Made by a program: the position numbers and the translations under genes. A stretch of 64,000 nucleotides of DNA, taken from contig NZ_FQZA01000004.1 of assembly GCF_900141995.1 (NCBI RefSeq), forward strand, positions 62,001 through 126,000, read 5' to 3'. This DNA comes from Palleronia salina (GTDB lineage: Bacteria; Pseudomonadota; Alphaproteobacteria; Rhodobacterales; Rhodobacteraceae). This document shows, piece after piece, positions 36,302-45,903 of the stretch. The notes under the pieces were generated by a model. It saw nothing but the letters and a program-made list of their open reading frames with translations, was not told where the DNA came from and ran no database searches. Position 1 is the stretch's first letter. Each line of letters opens with the position of its first letter.

Positions 36302-36329
36302 GAGACGCCCGCGCCGCTGCGGGCGTCTC
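36302..36329 (+). terminator. Terminator of the acyl-CoA synthetase gene
   Basis: A perfect 11-bp stem (36302-36312 with 36319-36329) around a 6-base loop, starting 27 bases after the stop and followed by TTCACTC. Stem strength and position fit a transcription terminator, although the T-run is short. Confidence 0.7.
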
Positions 36330-36451
36330 TTCACTCGACGCGCAAGAAGGATTTCACTCCTCCGCCCGGGACTGACCCCGCGCGAACACGGCTTCGTCCG
36401 CCAGTCCGTTCGGAAACCGCTACGGAGCGGAAATGATGCTGTGCGAGAAGA

Positions 36452-37477
36452 CTAGCCGGTCAATGCTTTCCCGCGGGACAACGGCGGGGCCGGACACTTC
36501 AGGATAAGACCCATGAGCTCGACGTTCGCGCCCTCCGGGCCGGGGGCGAAGCTGCCGGCGGGTGCCGGAACGAGGTCCTCGAACAGCGCGGTCGACGAAA
36601 GCTTCAACGTAATTCTACCTTCGGGGTCTGGCGCGAAATCCGGCACCGGGCGGATGCCCGCGAGGAAGCTGACAGGCCGCTTCGTGTAATTGGTCTGAAG
36701 GGCCATGCTGGCATTCCTGCCGCCACTTAAATTCAGGTGTCCCCAAGACTCGGTCCGGTTCATGGCCAGTCCGACCAGGTAGTTCTCGCGACCGATGTCG
36801 ACGGTGACGCTGTCGCCCTGCTGCATGCAGTGACAGGATATGGACATGAGAGAGTTGACGCGCTCGAGAGGGGCGTCGCCAAGCTCCGCCGCCGGGATTG
36901 TGCGGAAATCGTGATCCACCCCGACGGTCGGAAGCGCCTTCTTCTTCATGCTCTTCATCTTTGCGATCGCAAGCTTTCCGACCTGCCGACCGACAGGTGG
37001 CTTCAGGTGCGACTTGTCCTGGAAGAAAAGGTCCAGCTTTCTCGGCTTCAGCAATTTGGCGGTGCGCACGAACTCGTGCCCATCCACGTATCCAGCCTGG
37101 AATTCAGCCGCGACCTCCCGGTGCAAGATGTCGGCGATATTGCGGTTTCGAACGCCGTTCAGGGTGGGCATGATCATCATGATCGGCTTGCAGCCGGCAT
37201 TCACGGCCTTGGCGCACGCCCATCGCAGATTGGCGCGGATCTGGTCGTGCGAAACGGTACCGCGCGAGCATTGCAGGACGTCATTGATCGAGGTCTCGAT
37301 CACGAGAAAATCGTAATCCTTCAAATCGACCTTCGACAGGAAGAACGGAAGGATGATCGAGCAGGCAGCCCCCATCCCGTGAAAGGTCAGGCTGCTGATA
37401 TCCTTGCTGTTCTCGAACTCCGCCCGATACCCATCCTTGAAGATGGAATTCGAGGTTCCGATCAACATCACACGCAT
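36452..37477 (-). CDS. SGNH/GDSL-like hydrolase with C-terminal beta domain, unknown substrate
   Basis: A 341-residue protein. The N-terminal SGNH-like domain has a GTSNS serine block (about 7-11), an ETSINDV block and the C-terminal Asp-x-x-His in DKSHLKPP (about 155). A beta-rich second domain (about 190-335) may bind sugar. There is no clear signal peptide. The start is the ATG at 37477; an in-frame TTG three codons earlier and an ATG three codons later are alternatives, and no ribosome binding site decides. Coding sequence is visibly less GC-rich than its neighbours, with Ile, Asn and Lys more frequent, which hints at recent acquisition. It could be an acyl-polysaccharide esterase or acetyltransferase-like enzyme. 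Confidence 0.7.
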   Translation of the reverse strand: MRVMLIGTSNSIFKDGYRAEFENSKDISSLTFHGMGAACSIILPFFLSKVDLKDYDFLVIETSINDVLQCSRGTVSHDQIRANLRWACAKAVNAGCKPIMMIMPTLNGVRNRNIADILHREVAAEFQAGYVDGHEFVRTAKLLKPRKLDLFFQDKSHLKPPVGRQVGKLAIAKMKSMKKKALPTVGVDHDFRTIPAAELGDAPLERVNSLMSISCHCMQQGDSVTVDIGRENYLVGLAMNRTESWGHLNLSGGRNASMALQTNYTKRPVSFLAGIRPVPDFAPDPEGRITLKLSSTALFEDLVPAPAGSFAPGPEGANVELMGLILKCPAPPLSRGKALTG

Positions 37478-37593
37478 AAGACGCAATCCGCAGACGAGTT
37501 ACAGGAGCCAATCCTGACTGGTTGGGCGCATCAAGGCATGGGGCCGGAATGGGTGCAAGCCGATTTGGAGCACCATGCAAGGACCCGCCCCAC

Positions 37594-37653
37594 CTTCATC
37601 TTTCCCCAAATACCTCCGGGGGAGGCCCGGCACGGGCCGGGGGCGGAGCCCCC
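37594..37653 (+). repeat. Dispersed palindromic repeat, copy C
   Basis: CTTCATCTTTCC lead-in and CAAATACCTCCGGGGGAG as in copy B, but the small stem is GGCCCG/CGGGCC and the terminal hairpin is GGGGGC-GGA-GCCCCC. Compensating changes keep both stems, so structure appears to be selected rather than sequence. Confidence 0.85.
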
Positions 37654-37665
37654 TTGAAAACGGCC

Positions 37666-37989
37666 TCAGCCCGCGCGACCGCCCGAGAGGATCACCGCGG
37701 CGCCGGCGATGCACAGGGCGGCCCCGGCAAGATCCCAGGCACCGGGGCGCTGGCCCTCGACGGCCCAGAGCCAGCCCAGCGAGGCCGCGATATACACGCC
37801 GCCATAGGCCGCGAAGGCGCGACCGGCGAAGCCCGCCGGGGAAAGGGCCAACAGCAACGCGAAGGCCGCGAGCGCCCCGAGGCCGGGGATGAGCCAAAGC
37901 GCGCTCGCCCCGCCCCGCCACCAGGACCAGACGGCGAAGCATCCGGCGATCTCGGCCAGCGCGGCGACGAGGTAGACGAGCGCCGTCAT
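37666..37989 (-). CDS. YnfA-family (UPF0060) small membrane protein
   Basis: 107 residues with four hydrophobic helices, the layout of small multidrug-resistance-type transporters. The [18 protein letters not shown] start and [19 protein letters not shown] block are diagnostic of UPF0060/YnfA. Its ATG overlaps the oppF stop as ATGA, so it is translated from the peptide-transporter transcript. The function is not established; some members have been linked to efflux. Confidence 0.9.
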   Translation of the reverse strand: MTALVYLVAALAEIAGCFAVWSWWRGGASALWLIPGLGALAAFALLLALSPAGFAGRAFAAYGGVYIAASLGWLWAVEGQRPGAWDLAGAALCIAGAAVILSGGRAG

Positions 37990-39005
37990 TCGGCCGGTTC
38001 GGCCGCGGCCTCTGCCCCCATCGGCGCGTGGTAGGGGCAGGCGACCAGGTGATCCTGTCCCAGCCGCTCCACCGGGGGCAAACCCTTTGCGCAGTCGGGC
38101 CGGGCCTTGGGGCAGCGGGTGCGGAACACGCAGCCCGACGGCGGGTCCAGCGGCGACGGAAGCTCGCCCGAAAGCGGCGCACGGTCGGCCCGCGCGGCTT
38201 CGCGTGCGGGGTCGGGCACCGGGACGGACGCGATCAGCGCCTGGGTGTAGGGGTGGCGCGGCGCGCGGACGATGGTGCGGGCCTCGGCCTCTTCCATCTT
38301 GCGGCCCAGATACATGACCAGCGTGCGGTCGGACACGTGCTTCACCACAGACAGGTCATGGGCGATGAAAAGCATCGCCAGTCCCAGGTCGCGGCTCAGC
38401 TCTTTCAGCAGGTTCACCACCTGCGCCTGTACCGACACGTCCAGCGCCGACACCGGCTCGTCGCAGATCAGGAGTTTCGGCTCCAGCACCAGCGCGCGGG
38501 CGATCCCGATGCGCTGGCACTGGCCGCCCGAGAACTCGTGCGGATAGCGGTTCTGCAGGTTCGGCAGCAGGCCCACCCGCTCCATCATCTCGCCCACCTT
38601 GGCGCGGCGGTCCGCGGACGACATGTCGCGGCGATGGGTGACCAGCGGCTCGGCGATGATCTGGCCCACGGTCATGCGCGGGTCCAGCGCGGCCAGCGGG
38701 TCCTGGAACACCATCTGCACGTCGCGGCGATGGGCGCGGCGCGCGCGCGGCGACAGCTGCGCGAGGTCCTGTCCCTGCCACAGGATCTGCCCCGAGGCGG
38801 CGGGAACGGTGCCGATGATCGCACGCGCGAGGGTCGACTTGCCCGAGCCGGATTCGCCGACGATGCCCAGCGTCTCGCCGGGTTCCACGTCGAAACTCAT
38901 GTCGCTGACGGCCCTGAGCATCCGCGGCCTCGTCCAGGGCCAGGCCCCGCGCGGCATCACCGGGAAGGTCAGGTTCAGGTCACGGACGGACAGAAGGCTG
39001 CTCAT
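37986..39005 (-). CDS. oppF: Oligopeptide ABC transporter ATP-binding protein OppF
   Basis: A 339-residue cytoplasmic ATPase: Walker [11 protein letters not shown]-loop [13 protein letters not shown], signature [14 protein letters not shown], Walker [13 protein letters not shown] and the H-loop AHDLSVV. The C-terminal oligopeptide-transporter region carries [14 protein letters not shown] with cysteines that in this family can hold an iron-sulfur cluster. ATGA overlap with oppD upstream and ynfA downstream shows translational coupling. Confidence 0.93.
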   Translation of the reverse strand: MSSLLSVRDLNLTFPVMPRGAWPWTRPRMLRAVSDMSFDVEPGETLGIVGESGSGKSTLARAIIGTVPAASGQILWQGQDLAQLSPRARRAHRRDVQMVFQDPLAALDPRMTVGQIIAEPLVTHRRDMSSADRRAKVGEMMERVGLLPNLQNRYPHEFSGGQCQRIGIARALVLEPKLLICDEPVSALDVSVQAQVVNLLKELSRDLGLAMLFIAHDLSVVKHVSDRTLVMYLGRKMEEAEARTIVRAPRHPYTQALIASVPVPDPAREAARADRAPLSGELPSPLDPPSGCVFRTRCPKARPDCAKGLPPVERLGQDHLVACPYHAPMGAEAAAEPAE

Positions 39006-39982
39006 GCCGCATCCCTTTCGATCACGGTTTCGGGCGCCGCGTGGCAGGCCCGGTGAAGCGCGCCGTGGGGCGCGAGCGGCGGCATCGCCCGGCGGCAGGC
39101 GTCGTGGGCGAAGGCGCAGCGCGGGACGAAGGGGCATCCGGGCCCCAGCGCGGCCATGTCGGGCGGCTCGCCCGGGATGGTGGTCAGCACCTCCTGGTCG
39201 ATGTCCAGCCGCGGCACGGCGCGCATCAGCCCGCGGGTGTAGGGATGCGTCGGTTGGGCGAACAGGGCGTCGGTCGGCCCGGTCTCCATCACCCGGCCGC
39301 CATACATCACCAGCGTGCGTTCGCAGCTGCCCGCCACCACGCCCAGATCGTGGGTGATGAGGATCATGGCGGTCCCGAACTCGGCCCGGATCTCGGCCAG
39401 AAGCGCCATGATCTGCGCCTGCACGGTGACGTCCAGCGCGGTGGTCGGCTCGTCCGCGATCAGCAGCTTCGGGCGGCACAGAAGCGCCATGGCGATCATG
39501 ATCCGCTGCCGCATCCCGCCCGAGAACTCGTGCGGGTACTGCTCCAGCCGCGCGCGCGCGTCCGGGATGCGCACCGCGTCCAGCATCCGCGCCGCCTCGT
39601 CCCGGGCCTTGCGCCGCGACTGGCCCTTGTGGACCTGCAGCACCTCGGCCATCTGCGTGCCGACCTTCAGGTAGGGGTTCAGCGACGTCATGGGATCCTG
39701 GAAGATCATCGTCATGGCGTCGCCGCGCACGCGGTTCAGCTGCCTGGCGGGCAGGCCCAGCAATTCGGTCCCGTCGAAGCGGACCGACCCGGTGGCGCGG
39801 CCGTTCTTGGCCAGCAGGCCCATGGTGGCGAAGGCCGATTGCGACTTGCCCGACCCGGACTCGCCCACGATGGCCAGGGTTTCGCCCGCGTCCAACGACA
39901 GCGACAACCCGTTCACCGCGTTGACGGTCCCGTCGGGCGTGTCGAAGGCCACGGCCAGGTCTTTGACGTCGAGCAGGGCCAT
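39002..39982 (-). CDS. oppD: Oligopeptide ABC transporter ATP-binding protein OppD
   Basis: A 326-residue ATPase paired with OppF. Walker [22 protein letters not shown], signature [14 protein letters not shown], Walker [13 protein letters not shown] and THDLGVV are all present, followed by the C-terminal [14 protein letters not shown] cysteine motif. The ATG overlaps the oppC stop by one base. Confidence 0.93.
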   Translation of the reverse strand: MALLDVKDLAVAFDTPDGTVNAVNGLSLSLDAGETLAIVGESGSGKSQSAFATMGLLAKNGRATGSVRFDGTELLGLPARQLNRVRGDAMTMIFQDPMTSLNPYLKVGTQMAEVLQVHKGQSRRKARDEAARMLDAVRIPDARARLEQYPHEFSGGMRQRIMIAMALLCRPKLLIADEPTTALDVTVQAQIMALLAEIRAEFGTAMILITHDLGVVAGSCERTLVMYGGRVMETGPTDALFAQPTHPYTRGLMRAVPRLDIDQEVLTTIPGEPPDMAALGPGCPFVPRCAFAHDACRRAMPPLAPHGALHRACHAAPETVIERDAA

Positions 39983-40890
39983 CAGCGATCCTTCGGGTCC
40001 AGCGCATCGCGCAGACCGTCGCCGAGGAAGAACAGGGCGAACAGCGTCACCACGAAGAAGAACAGCGGAAAGCCCAGCATCCACGGCGTGCCGTTGCGCA
40101 TGTTGGCGGCCCCCTGGTTGATCAGCGCCCCCCACGAGGTCGACGGCTCCTGCACGCCGAGCCCGAGGAAGCTGATGAAGGATTCGAAGATGATCATCTG
40201 CGGCACCAACAGCGTGGCGTAGACGATGATGACGCCCAGCAGGTTGGGCACGATGTGGCGGCGGATGATCGTGCCGCCCGAGACGCCGATGGCCCGCGCC
40301 GCCTCGACGTAGTCGGCGTTCTTGATCGACAGGGTCTGGCCCCGCGCGATCCGGGCCATGTCCAGCCACGAGATCAGCCCGATCCCCACGAACAGCATCA
40401 CGATCGAGCGCGAGAAGATCACCAGCAGCAGGATCAGCACGAACATGTAGGGGATCGACATCATCAGGTCGACGAAGCGCATCATCACGTTGTCGGTACG
40501 CCCGCCCACGTAGCCCGCCACGGCGCCGTAGGCCGTGCCCACCAGGACCGCGATCAGGGCCCCGACGATGCCCACCGCAAGGCTGATCCGCGTGCCCTGC
40601 ACCGTGCGCTGGAACAGGTCGCGCCCGGTCTCGTCCACGCCGAAATAATGGCCGTTCGACAGGGACGGCCCGCCGATCTCGGGGATCATGCCCAGCATCT
40701 CCCAGTCGATCTCCTCGTTGGACCACTGGTTCAGGTATTGCCCGAACGCCGCGAACAGCAGGACGAGCACCAGGACCACGGCGGACGCCATGGCGGCGCG
40801 GTTGCGCAGGAACCGCCGCCGTGCATCGGCCCAGAGCGATCGCGCCTTGCCCTGCGGCAGCCCGGCGGTGTCGATGGTCGCATCAGCCAT
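39982..40890 (-). CDS. oppC: Oligopeptide ABC transporter permease OppC
   Basis: A 302-residue inner-membrane subunit with an N-terminal helix after a short cytoplasmic leader, a periplasmic loop ([16 protein letters not shown], typical of OppC/DppC) and five further helices. The EAA loop is in [20 protein letters not shown]. It starts one base after the oppB stop. Confidence 0.93.
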   Translation of the reverse strand: MADATIDTAGLPQGKARSLWADARRRFLRNRAAMASAVVLVLVLLFAAFGQYLNQWSNEEIDWEMLGMIPEIGGPSLSNGHYFGVDETGRDLFQRTVQGTRISLAVGIVGALIAVLVGTAYGAVAGYVGGRTDNVMMRFVDLMMSIPYMFVLILLLVIFSRSIVMLFVGIGLISWLDMARIARGQTLSIKNADYVEAARAIGVSGGTIIRRHIVPNLLGVIIVYATLLVPQMIIFESFISFLGLGVQEPSTSWGALINQGAANMRNGTPWMLGFPLFFFVVTLFALFFLGDGLRDALDPKDR

Positions 40891-40891
40891 G

Positions 40892-41815
40892 TCAGTACCG
40901 GATCTTGGGGTCGATCCAGGCGTATGCCACGTCGACCAGGAGGTTGAAGAAGATGGTCAGCGCCCCGAACAGGATGGTGATGCCCAGGATGACCGAGTAG
41001 TCGCGCGCCAGCGCGGCGTTCACGAAGAACTGCCCGATCCCGCCCGTCGAGAAGAAGACGTCGATCACCACCGACCCCGTGATCATGCCCACGAAGGCCG
41101 GGCCTAGGTAGCTGACGACCGGCAGCAGCGCGGGCTTCAGCGCGTGGCGCAGGATCACCCGGTGCGCGGGAAGGCCCTTGGCCCGCGCGGTGCGCACGAA
41201 GCCCGCGTTCAGCACGTCGAGCATGGAGGACCGCGTGATCCGCGCGATGGACGCCATGTACGAGGTCGAGAGCGCGATGACCGGCAGGACCACGTATTCC
41301 ACCTGCCCCCCGCGCCAGCCGCCACCGGGCAGCCACCCCAGCCACAGGGTGAAGATCAGCACGAGGATCGGCGCCATGACGAAGTTCGGCAGCACCTGCG
41401 CGCCCACGGTCACGCCGACCGCCGCGTAGTCGAGCGCCGAGTTGTGCTTGATCGCCGCGACGGCGCCCAGCGTCACACCCACCACCACGGCGACCACGAA
41501 GGACCAGAACCCGTAGGTCAGCGTGACCGGAAAGCCCTGCGCGATGATGTCGTTCACGCTGCGGTCGGGGAAGGTGAAGGATGGCCCGAAATCGAACTGG
41601 GTGACCACGCCCCAGACATAAGTCGCCATCCGTTCCCAAAGCGGACGGTCGAGACCGTATTCCCGTTCGAGGTTGGCCATCACCGCCTCTGGGATGCCTC
41701 TCTCGGTCGCGAAGGGCGAGCCGGGCGCGAATTCCATCAGCAGGAACGACAGCACGATCAGCGCAAGAAGGGTGGGAACCGCCACCAGAAGGCGGCGCAG
41801 GATATAGCTTGTCAC
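40892..41815 (-). CDS. oppB: Oligopeptide ABC transporter permease OppB
   Basis: A 307-residue permease beginning at a GTG (VTSYILRRLLVAVPTLLAL), with the N-terminal OppB/DppB hallmark helix and the EAA loop in FVRTARAKGLPAHRVILRHAL. It is separated from oppA by a strong hairpin, which probably lets the binding protein be made in excess over the membrane subunits. Confidence 0.93.
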   Translation of the reverse strand: MTSYILRRLLVAVPTLLALIVLSFLLMEFAPGSPFATERGIPEAVMANLEREYGLDRPLWERMATYVWGVVTQFDFGPSFTFPDRSVNDIIAQGFPVTLTYGFWSFVVAVVVGVTLGAVAAIKHNSALDYAAVGVTVGAQVLPNFVMAPILVLIFTLWLGWLPGGGWRGGQVEYVVLPVIALSTSYMASIARITRSSMLDVLNAGFVRTARAKGLPAHRVILRHALKPALLPVVSYLGPAFVGMITGSVVIDVFFSTGGIGQFFVNAALARDYSVILGITILFGALTIFFNLLVDVAYAWIDPKIRY

Positions 41816-41840
41816 GGGGGCTGTGCCTTGTCGGTCAGAT

Positions 41841-41865
41841 GGCGCGGGCGGGGGCCGCCCGCGCC
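41841..41865 (-). terminator. Intercistronic hairpin between oppA and oppB
   Basis: A perfect 11-bp GC stem (41841-41851 with 41855-41865) with a 3-base loop, 15 bases after the oppA stop and 25 bases before oppB. Such hairpins after binding-protein genes usually act as partial terminators or 3' stabilisers of the upstream message. Confidence 0.65.
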
Positions 41866-41880
41866 GGTGTCAGGGAAGGA

Positions 41881-43497
41881 TCAGTCTTCCGCCACGCGGT
41901 AAAAGTCCTTCACGTACCAGTTGTTTTCCACGTTGTTCATGGGGAAGCCCTTCAGCGTCGGGTCCAGCAGGAACGAGTTGGCGTAGTGGTAGATCGGGAT
42001 GATCGGCATTTCCTGCGCCAGCACCTGCTCGGCGGCGGTATAGGCCTCCTGCGGGTTCTCGGCGGTGGTCGCCGACGCGATCAGGTTGTCGTATTCCTCG
42101 TTCGAGAACTTGCCCGAGTTCTGGGGCACGCCCGTGGTCAGCAGGTCGAGGAAGGTCGACGCCTCGTTGTAGTCGCCGCACCAGGCCGCGCGAGCCACGT
42201 CGAAGCCGCCGGCGCGCCGGGTTTCCAGGTAGGTCGACCATTCCTGGTTCTCGAGCGTCGTCTCGACCCCCAGCTTCTGACTCCACATCTGGCTGATGAC
42301 CGTGGCGATCTGACGGTGCGACTCGTCGGTGTTGTAGAGCAGGTCGAGATTGACGTCGGTGTATCCCACCTCGTCCCAAAGGCGCTTGGCCTCTTCGTCA
42401 CGCTCGGCCTGGGTCCAGCCGGCATACTCGATCTCGGGGGCCGAGAAGCCCGAGGTCGCGTCGGGCGTGAACGAGAAGGCCGGCGTCTGGCCGCCCTGCA
42501 GGATGCGGTCGGTGATGATCTCGCGATCGATGGCCAGGCCAAGCGCGCGACGCACGCGGGCGTCCTTCAGGGCCTCGGGGCCGCCCTCACCCTGGTTCAG
42601 CGTGTAATAGTACGAACAGAGCCGCGGCGTGGAGTGCGCGGCATCGGGGTATTCTTCCTGCAGGCGCGGGAAGGTGCCGGCCGGCACGGGCTCCAGCAGG
42701 TCGAACTCGCCCGCTTCCCACCGGGTCAAAGCCTGGCTGGTGTCGTTGATGACGTAGGAGGTCACTTCCTCGATCACGGTGTTCTCGGCGTCCCAGTACT
42801 CGGGGTTCTTGGTGGCCGACCAGAACTCGTTCAGGCTGACCTCGCTCAGGGTGTATGCGCCGTTCGAGACGATGTTCTCGGGGTCGAGCCAGTTGTCGTC
42901 GTGCTCCTCGATGGTGGCCTGCGGCGTGGGGAAAAGCGTCGTGTGCGTGGTCATCAGCGGGAAATACGGCTTGGGACCGGTCAGCGTGACGCGCAGGGTG
43001 GTGGCGTCCACCGCCTCGACGCCCAGCGCGTCGGGCTCCATCTCGCCGGCGATGATCTCGGCCGCGTTGACGATGCCCGACAGCTCGACGAACCAGGCAT
43101 AGCTGGACGCGGTGGCCGGGTCTGCAGCGCGGCGCCAGGCGTAGACGAAATCGCCGGCCGTCACCGGCTCGCCGTTGGACCAGCGGGCGTTGTCGCGCAG
43201 GGTGAAGGTATAGACGGTGTTGTCGTCGTTCACCTCGAACCCGGTGGCGACGCCGGGCACCAGGTCCCCGTTCTCGTCCTGGTTCATCAGCCCTTCGAAC
43301 AGCTGGCGCGCGGCGTGGCTGCCCGGCACGCCTTCGATCAGCTGCGGGTCGATCGAGGCGAACTGGTCGAGCTCGCGATAGGAAAAGGTCTGGTTGTCGG
43401 CCAGCGTCACGCCGTCGGGCACGTCGGCGGCCTGGACCGCACCGGCGGCGAGCATGGCGGTGGCGCTCGCCATGGAAAGGAATGTGGTTCTGTTCAT
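41881..43497 (-). CDS. oppA: Periplasmic oligopeptide-binding protein OppA
   Basis: A 538-residue secreted binding protein (SBP family 5), signal peptide about 1-23 (ending AGAVQAADV). The block SIDPQLIEGVPGSHAARQLF matches OppA/MppA proteins, and WSNGEPVTAGDFVYAWRR is the family signature (about 110-127). The start at 43497 has GGGAGA 8 bases upstream; the open frame extends 31 codons further without a site. It leads the oppABCDF-ynfA operon and supplies peptides as carbon and nitrogen sources. Confidence 0.94.
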   Translation of the reverse strand: MNRTTFLSMASATAMLAAGAVQAADVPDGVTLADNQTFSYRELDQFASIDPQLIEGVPGSHAARQLFEGLMNQDENGDLVPGVATGFEVNDDNTVYTFTLRDNARWSNGEPVTAGDFVYAWRRAADPATASSYAWFVELSGIVNAAEIIAGEMEPDALGVEAVDATTLRVTLTGPKPYFPLMTTHTTLFPTPQATIEEHDDNWLDPENIVSNGAYTLSEVSLNEFWSATKNPEYWDAENTVIEEVTSYVINDTSQALTRWEAGEFDLLEPVPAGTFPRLQEEYPDAAHSTPRLCSYYYTLNQGEGGPEALKDARVRRALGLAIDREIITDRILQGGQTPAFSFTPDATSGFSAPEIEYAGWTQAERDEEAKRLWDEVGYTDVNLDLLYNTDESHRQIATVISQMWSQKLGVETTLENQEWSTYLETRRAGGFDVARAAWCGDYNEASTFLDLLTTGVPQNSGKFSNEEYDNLIASATTAENPQEAYTAAEQVLAQEMPIIPIYHYANSFLLDPTLKGFPMNNVENNWYVKDFYRVAED

Positions 43498-43876
43498 GAT
43501 TTGGATCTCCCTGCGTGGTTCCGGGCCGATATGGCGGCACCGTTCCATTTCGATGGCAGGTAGAAAGCCAGTTACAGCCGATGCACGCAACCGCCACCGG
43601 CAGCATCCCGCCCGCTTGACGCCCGGTCAACCCGGGGTTGCAGAAACCGGGCTTTGCCATCCGCTTTGCAGAAGATGGCGCAAGTCGTGCAGCAGTCGAT
43701 AATATTCGATCCGAAAAGCTGCGCGGCCCGGCGCATCCATTGCGCATGGTCTGGTCCGCCGCGGACAGCGTCTTTCTGACGTTTTCTTGAAGAAAACGGT
43801 CCGCGGCGTTCTCAGGATGCACAACGGGCGGGCAAATACCAACGCGGGCGCCGCGCTCCGACGGGGTGCGTTCGAC
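43498..43876. promoter_or_regulatory. oppA upstream region with a perfect 17-base palindrome
   Basis: A 379-base gap between the leftward lrp-type gene and oppA. No gene is visible. At 43781-43797 lies GTTTTCTTGAAGAAAAC, eight-base arms around one central base, with a second short inverted repeat (GTCCG/CGGAC) about 20 bases to the left. The palindrome is AT-rich in a GC-rich setting, the pattern of an operator. The neighbouring Lrp-type regulator is the obvious candidate to bind it. Confidence 0.5.
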
Positions 43877-44338
43877 TCAGACCGGCAGCTCGGTCGTGCT
43901 CTTCAGTTCTTCCATCGACAGCAACGCGGTGACGTTGTGGATCTTCACCTGCGCGATCAGCGCCTGGTAGAAACTGTCATAGGCCCGCGCGTTGGCCACG
44001 CGCACCTTCAGGATGTAGTCGATATCGCCCGCCAGCCGGTGCGCCTCGAGCACCTCGGGACGGGCGCGCAGCGTTTCGAGGAAGCGATTCTGCCACTGGG
44101 CGTCGTGTTCCGACGTGCGGATCAGCACGAAGAAGCACGCTTCCAGTCCCAGCTTCTCGGGGTCCAGCAGCACGGTCTGCTGGCCGATGACCCCGGCCTC
44201 ACGCAGCTTGCGCATCCGGTTCCAGACGGGCGTCTTCGACGAGCCCACCGTCTTGGCGATGTCATCCAGGGATTGCCCGGCGTCGCGCTGCACCGCGCGC
44301 AGGATTTTCCGGTCCAGCGCATCCAGTTGAACGTTCAT
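43877..44338 (-). CDS. Lrp/AsnC-family transcriptional regulator
   Basis: 153 residues, the standard family length. The N-terminal helix-turn-helix (about 5-60; LDALDRKILRAVQRDAGQSL and KTPVWNRMRKLREAGVI) is followed by an RAM effector-binding domain (about 68-145; HRLAGDIDYILKVRV). The start at 44338 matches the family N-terminus, with GGAGG 11 bases upstream. It is divergent from cysG, and cys-linked Lrp-type regulators are common in alphaproteobacteria, so sulfur amino-acid control is plausible. Peptide uptake control through oppA is an alternative. Confidence 0.9.
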   Translation of the reverse strand: MNVQLDALDRKILRAVQRDAGQSLDDIAKTVGSSKTPVWNRMRKLREAGVIGQQTVLLDPEKLGLEACFFVLIRTSEHDAQWQNRFLETLRARPEVLEAHRLAGDIDYILKVRVANARAYDSFYQALIAQVKIHNVTALLSMEELKSTTELPV

Positions 44339-44367
44339 TCCAAACCTACCTCCCCAAGCGAAACACC

Positions 44368-44402
44368 GTTCCGCAGGCGGCGTGATGCGGAACAAACGTT
44401 CC
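44368..44402. promoter_or_regulatory. Overlapping inverted repeats in the lrp-cysG divergent promoter
   Basis: GTTCCGCA (44368-44375) and TGCGGAAC (44386-44393) form an 8-bp inverted repeat with a 10-base spacer. The right arm is reused in GGAAC-AAAC-GTTCC (44389-44402). Placement between two divergent starts suggests binding sites for the Lrp-type protein. Confidence 0.5.
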
Positions 44403-44478
44403 TTAACTCGGCCGGGACCCTGCCGGGAAGGGGGAAAATGTTCTATCTGTCAGGGCAAGCAACCAAACGGATTCCGCG

Positions 44479-45903
44479 ATGAAGCACTTTCCGATCTTCC
44501 TGGCCGTCGAGGGCCGCCGCATCGTCCTGGCGGGCGGTGGCGATGCCGCGCTGGCCAAGCTGCGGCTGCTGATGAAGACCGATGCGCGCATCACGGTGCT
44601 GGCCGAGGACCCGGCCCCCGAGATCGAGACCTGGGCCGCACAGGGCAAGCTGGTCCTGCACCGTCGCGCCATGGCGCCCGGCGACGCGATCTGCGCCAAG
44701 CTGTTCTACGCGGCCTCCGAGGATGCGGACGAGGATGCGCGCACCGCCGCAATCGCCCATGCCGAGGGCGCGCTGGTCAACATCGTCGACAACCTGCACG
44801 ACAGCGCCTTCATCACGCCCGCGATCGTCGACCGCGACCCGGTCACCGTGGCCATCGGCACCGAGGGTGCGGCGCCCGTGCTGGCCCGCCAGATCAAGCG
44901 CGACCTGGAAGAACGCCTGCCCGCCGCCCTGGGCACGCTCGCGCGCATCGGCAAGGAATTCCGCAAGATGGCCGACCGCCTGCCCTTCGGTCGGCCGCGT
45001 CGCGACTTCTGGTCCGACTACTACAACCGCACCGGCCCCCGCGACATCGCGGGCGGCGAGGACGCCGTGCGCGCCGGCCTGGACGACCTTCTGGGGAATC
45101 ACCTCGGTGTCCAGGCGCGCGACGGCCACGTGCACTTCGTGGGCGCAGGCCCCGGCGATCCGGACCTTCTGACCATGAAGGCCCGCCGCGCCCTGCACGA
45201 GGCCGACGTGGTGATCCACGACAGGCTGGTCACGCCCGAGATTCTGGAACTCGCGCGCCGCGAGGCGATGATCCTCGACGTGGGCAAGACCGGCTTCGGC
45301 CCGTCCACCAGCCAGGACGACATCAACGACCTGATCGTGCGTCACGGGCTGGAAGGTGCGCAGGTCGTCCGCCTGAAGTCGGGCGATCCCACCGTCTTCG
45401 GCCGACTGGACGAGGAGCTCGAGGCCGTCGAGGCCGCCGGGATCGCCCATACCATCGTGCCGGGCATCACCGCCGCCTCGGCCGCCGTCGCGGGCCTTGG
45501 TCAAAGCCTGACCCGGCGCGGCCGCAACGCCGAGGTGCGGTTCCTGACCGGCCATGACATGAAGGGTTTCGCCGATCACGATTGGGCCGCGCTGGCCCGC
45601 CCCGGAGCGGTCGCGGCGATCTACATGGGCAAGCGCGCCGCGCGGTTCATGCAGGGCCGGCTGATGATGCACGGGGCCGACCCGGCCACGCCGGTCACCG
45701 TCGTCGAGAACGCCGGGCGTCCGACCATGCGCGTGCTGCCCAGCACGCTGTCGCAGCTCGAGCCGGACCTGTCCGAGGCCGGGCTGACGGGGCCCGCCGT
45801 GGTGATGCTGGGCCTCGCGCCGCGCGCCGCCGTCACGGCCCTGTCGCAGACCGACGTCACACTGTCCGCACCCGATGCAACCGCGAAGGAGGCCATGCTA
45901 TGA
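44479..45903 (+). CDS. cysG: Siroheme synthase CysG
   Basis: A 474-residue multifunctional enzyme that turns uroporphyrinogen III into siroheme for sulfite reductase. The N-terminal part (about 1-150) is the NAD-dependent precorrin-2 dehydrogenase/ferrochelatase: GGGDAALAKLRLL dinucleotide motif and NIVDNLHDSAFITPAIV. The C-terminal part (about 215-470) is the SAM-dependent methyltransferase with VGAGPGDPDLLTMKARR, VRLKSGDPTVFGR and VPGITAASAA. It heads the sulfate-assimilation operon, and its stop overlaps the next ATG as ATGA. Confidence 0.95.
   Translation: MKHFPIFLAVEGRRIVLAGGGDAALAKLRLLMKTDARITVLAEDPAPEIETWAAQGKLVLHRRAMAPGDAICAKLFYAASEDADEDARTAAIAHAEGALVNIVDNLHDSAFITPAIVDRDPVTVAIGTEGAAPVLARQIKRDLEERLPAALGTLARIGKEFRKMADRLPFGRPRRDFWSDYYNRTGPRDIAGGEDAVRAGLDDLLGNHLGVQARDGHVHFVGAGPGDPDLLTMKARRALHEADVVIHDRLVTPEILELARREAMILDVGKTGFGPSTSQDDINDLIVRHGLEGAQVVRLKSGDPTVFGRLDEELEAVEAAGIAHTIVPGITAASAAVAGLGQSLTRRGRNAEVRFLTGHDMKGFADHDWAALARPGAVAAIYMGKRAARFMQGRLMMHGADPATPVTVVENAGRPTMRVLPSTLSQLEPDLSEAGLTGPAVVMLGLAPRAAVTALSQTDVTLSAPDATAKEAML

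Noticed and set aside
37594-37653. Dispersed repeats as ordinary intrinsic terminators
   Set aside because: They lack T-runs after the G/C hairpin and carry a conserved non-palindromic lead-in, so a plain terminator does not explain them, although they may terminate transcription.
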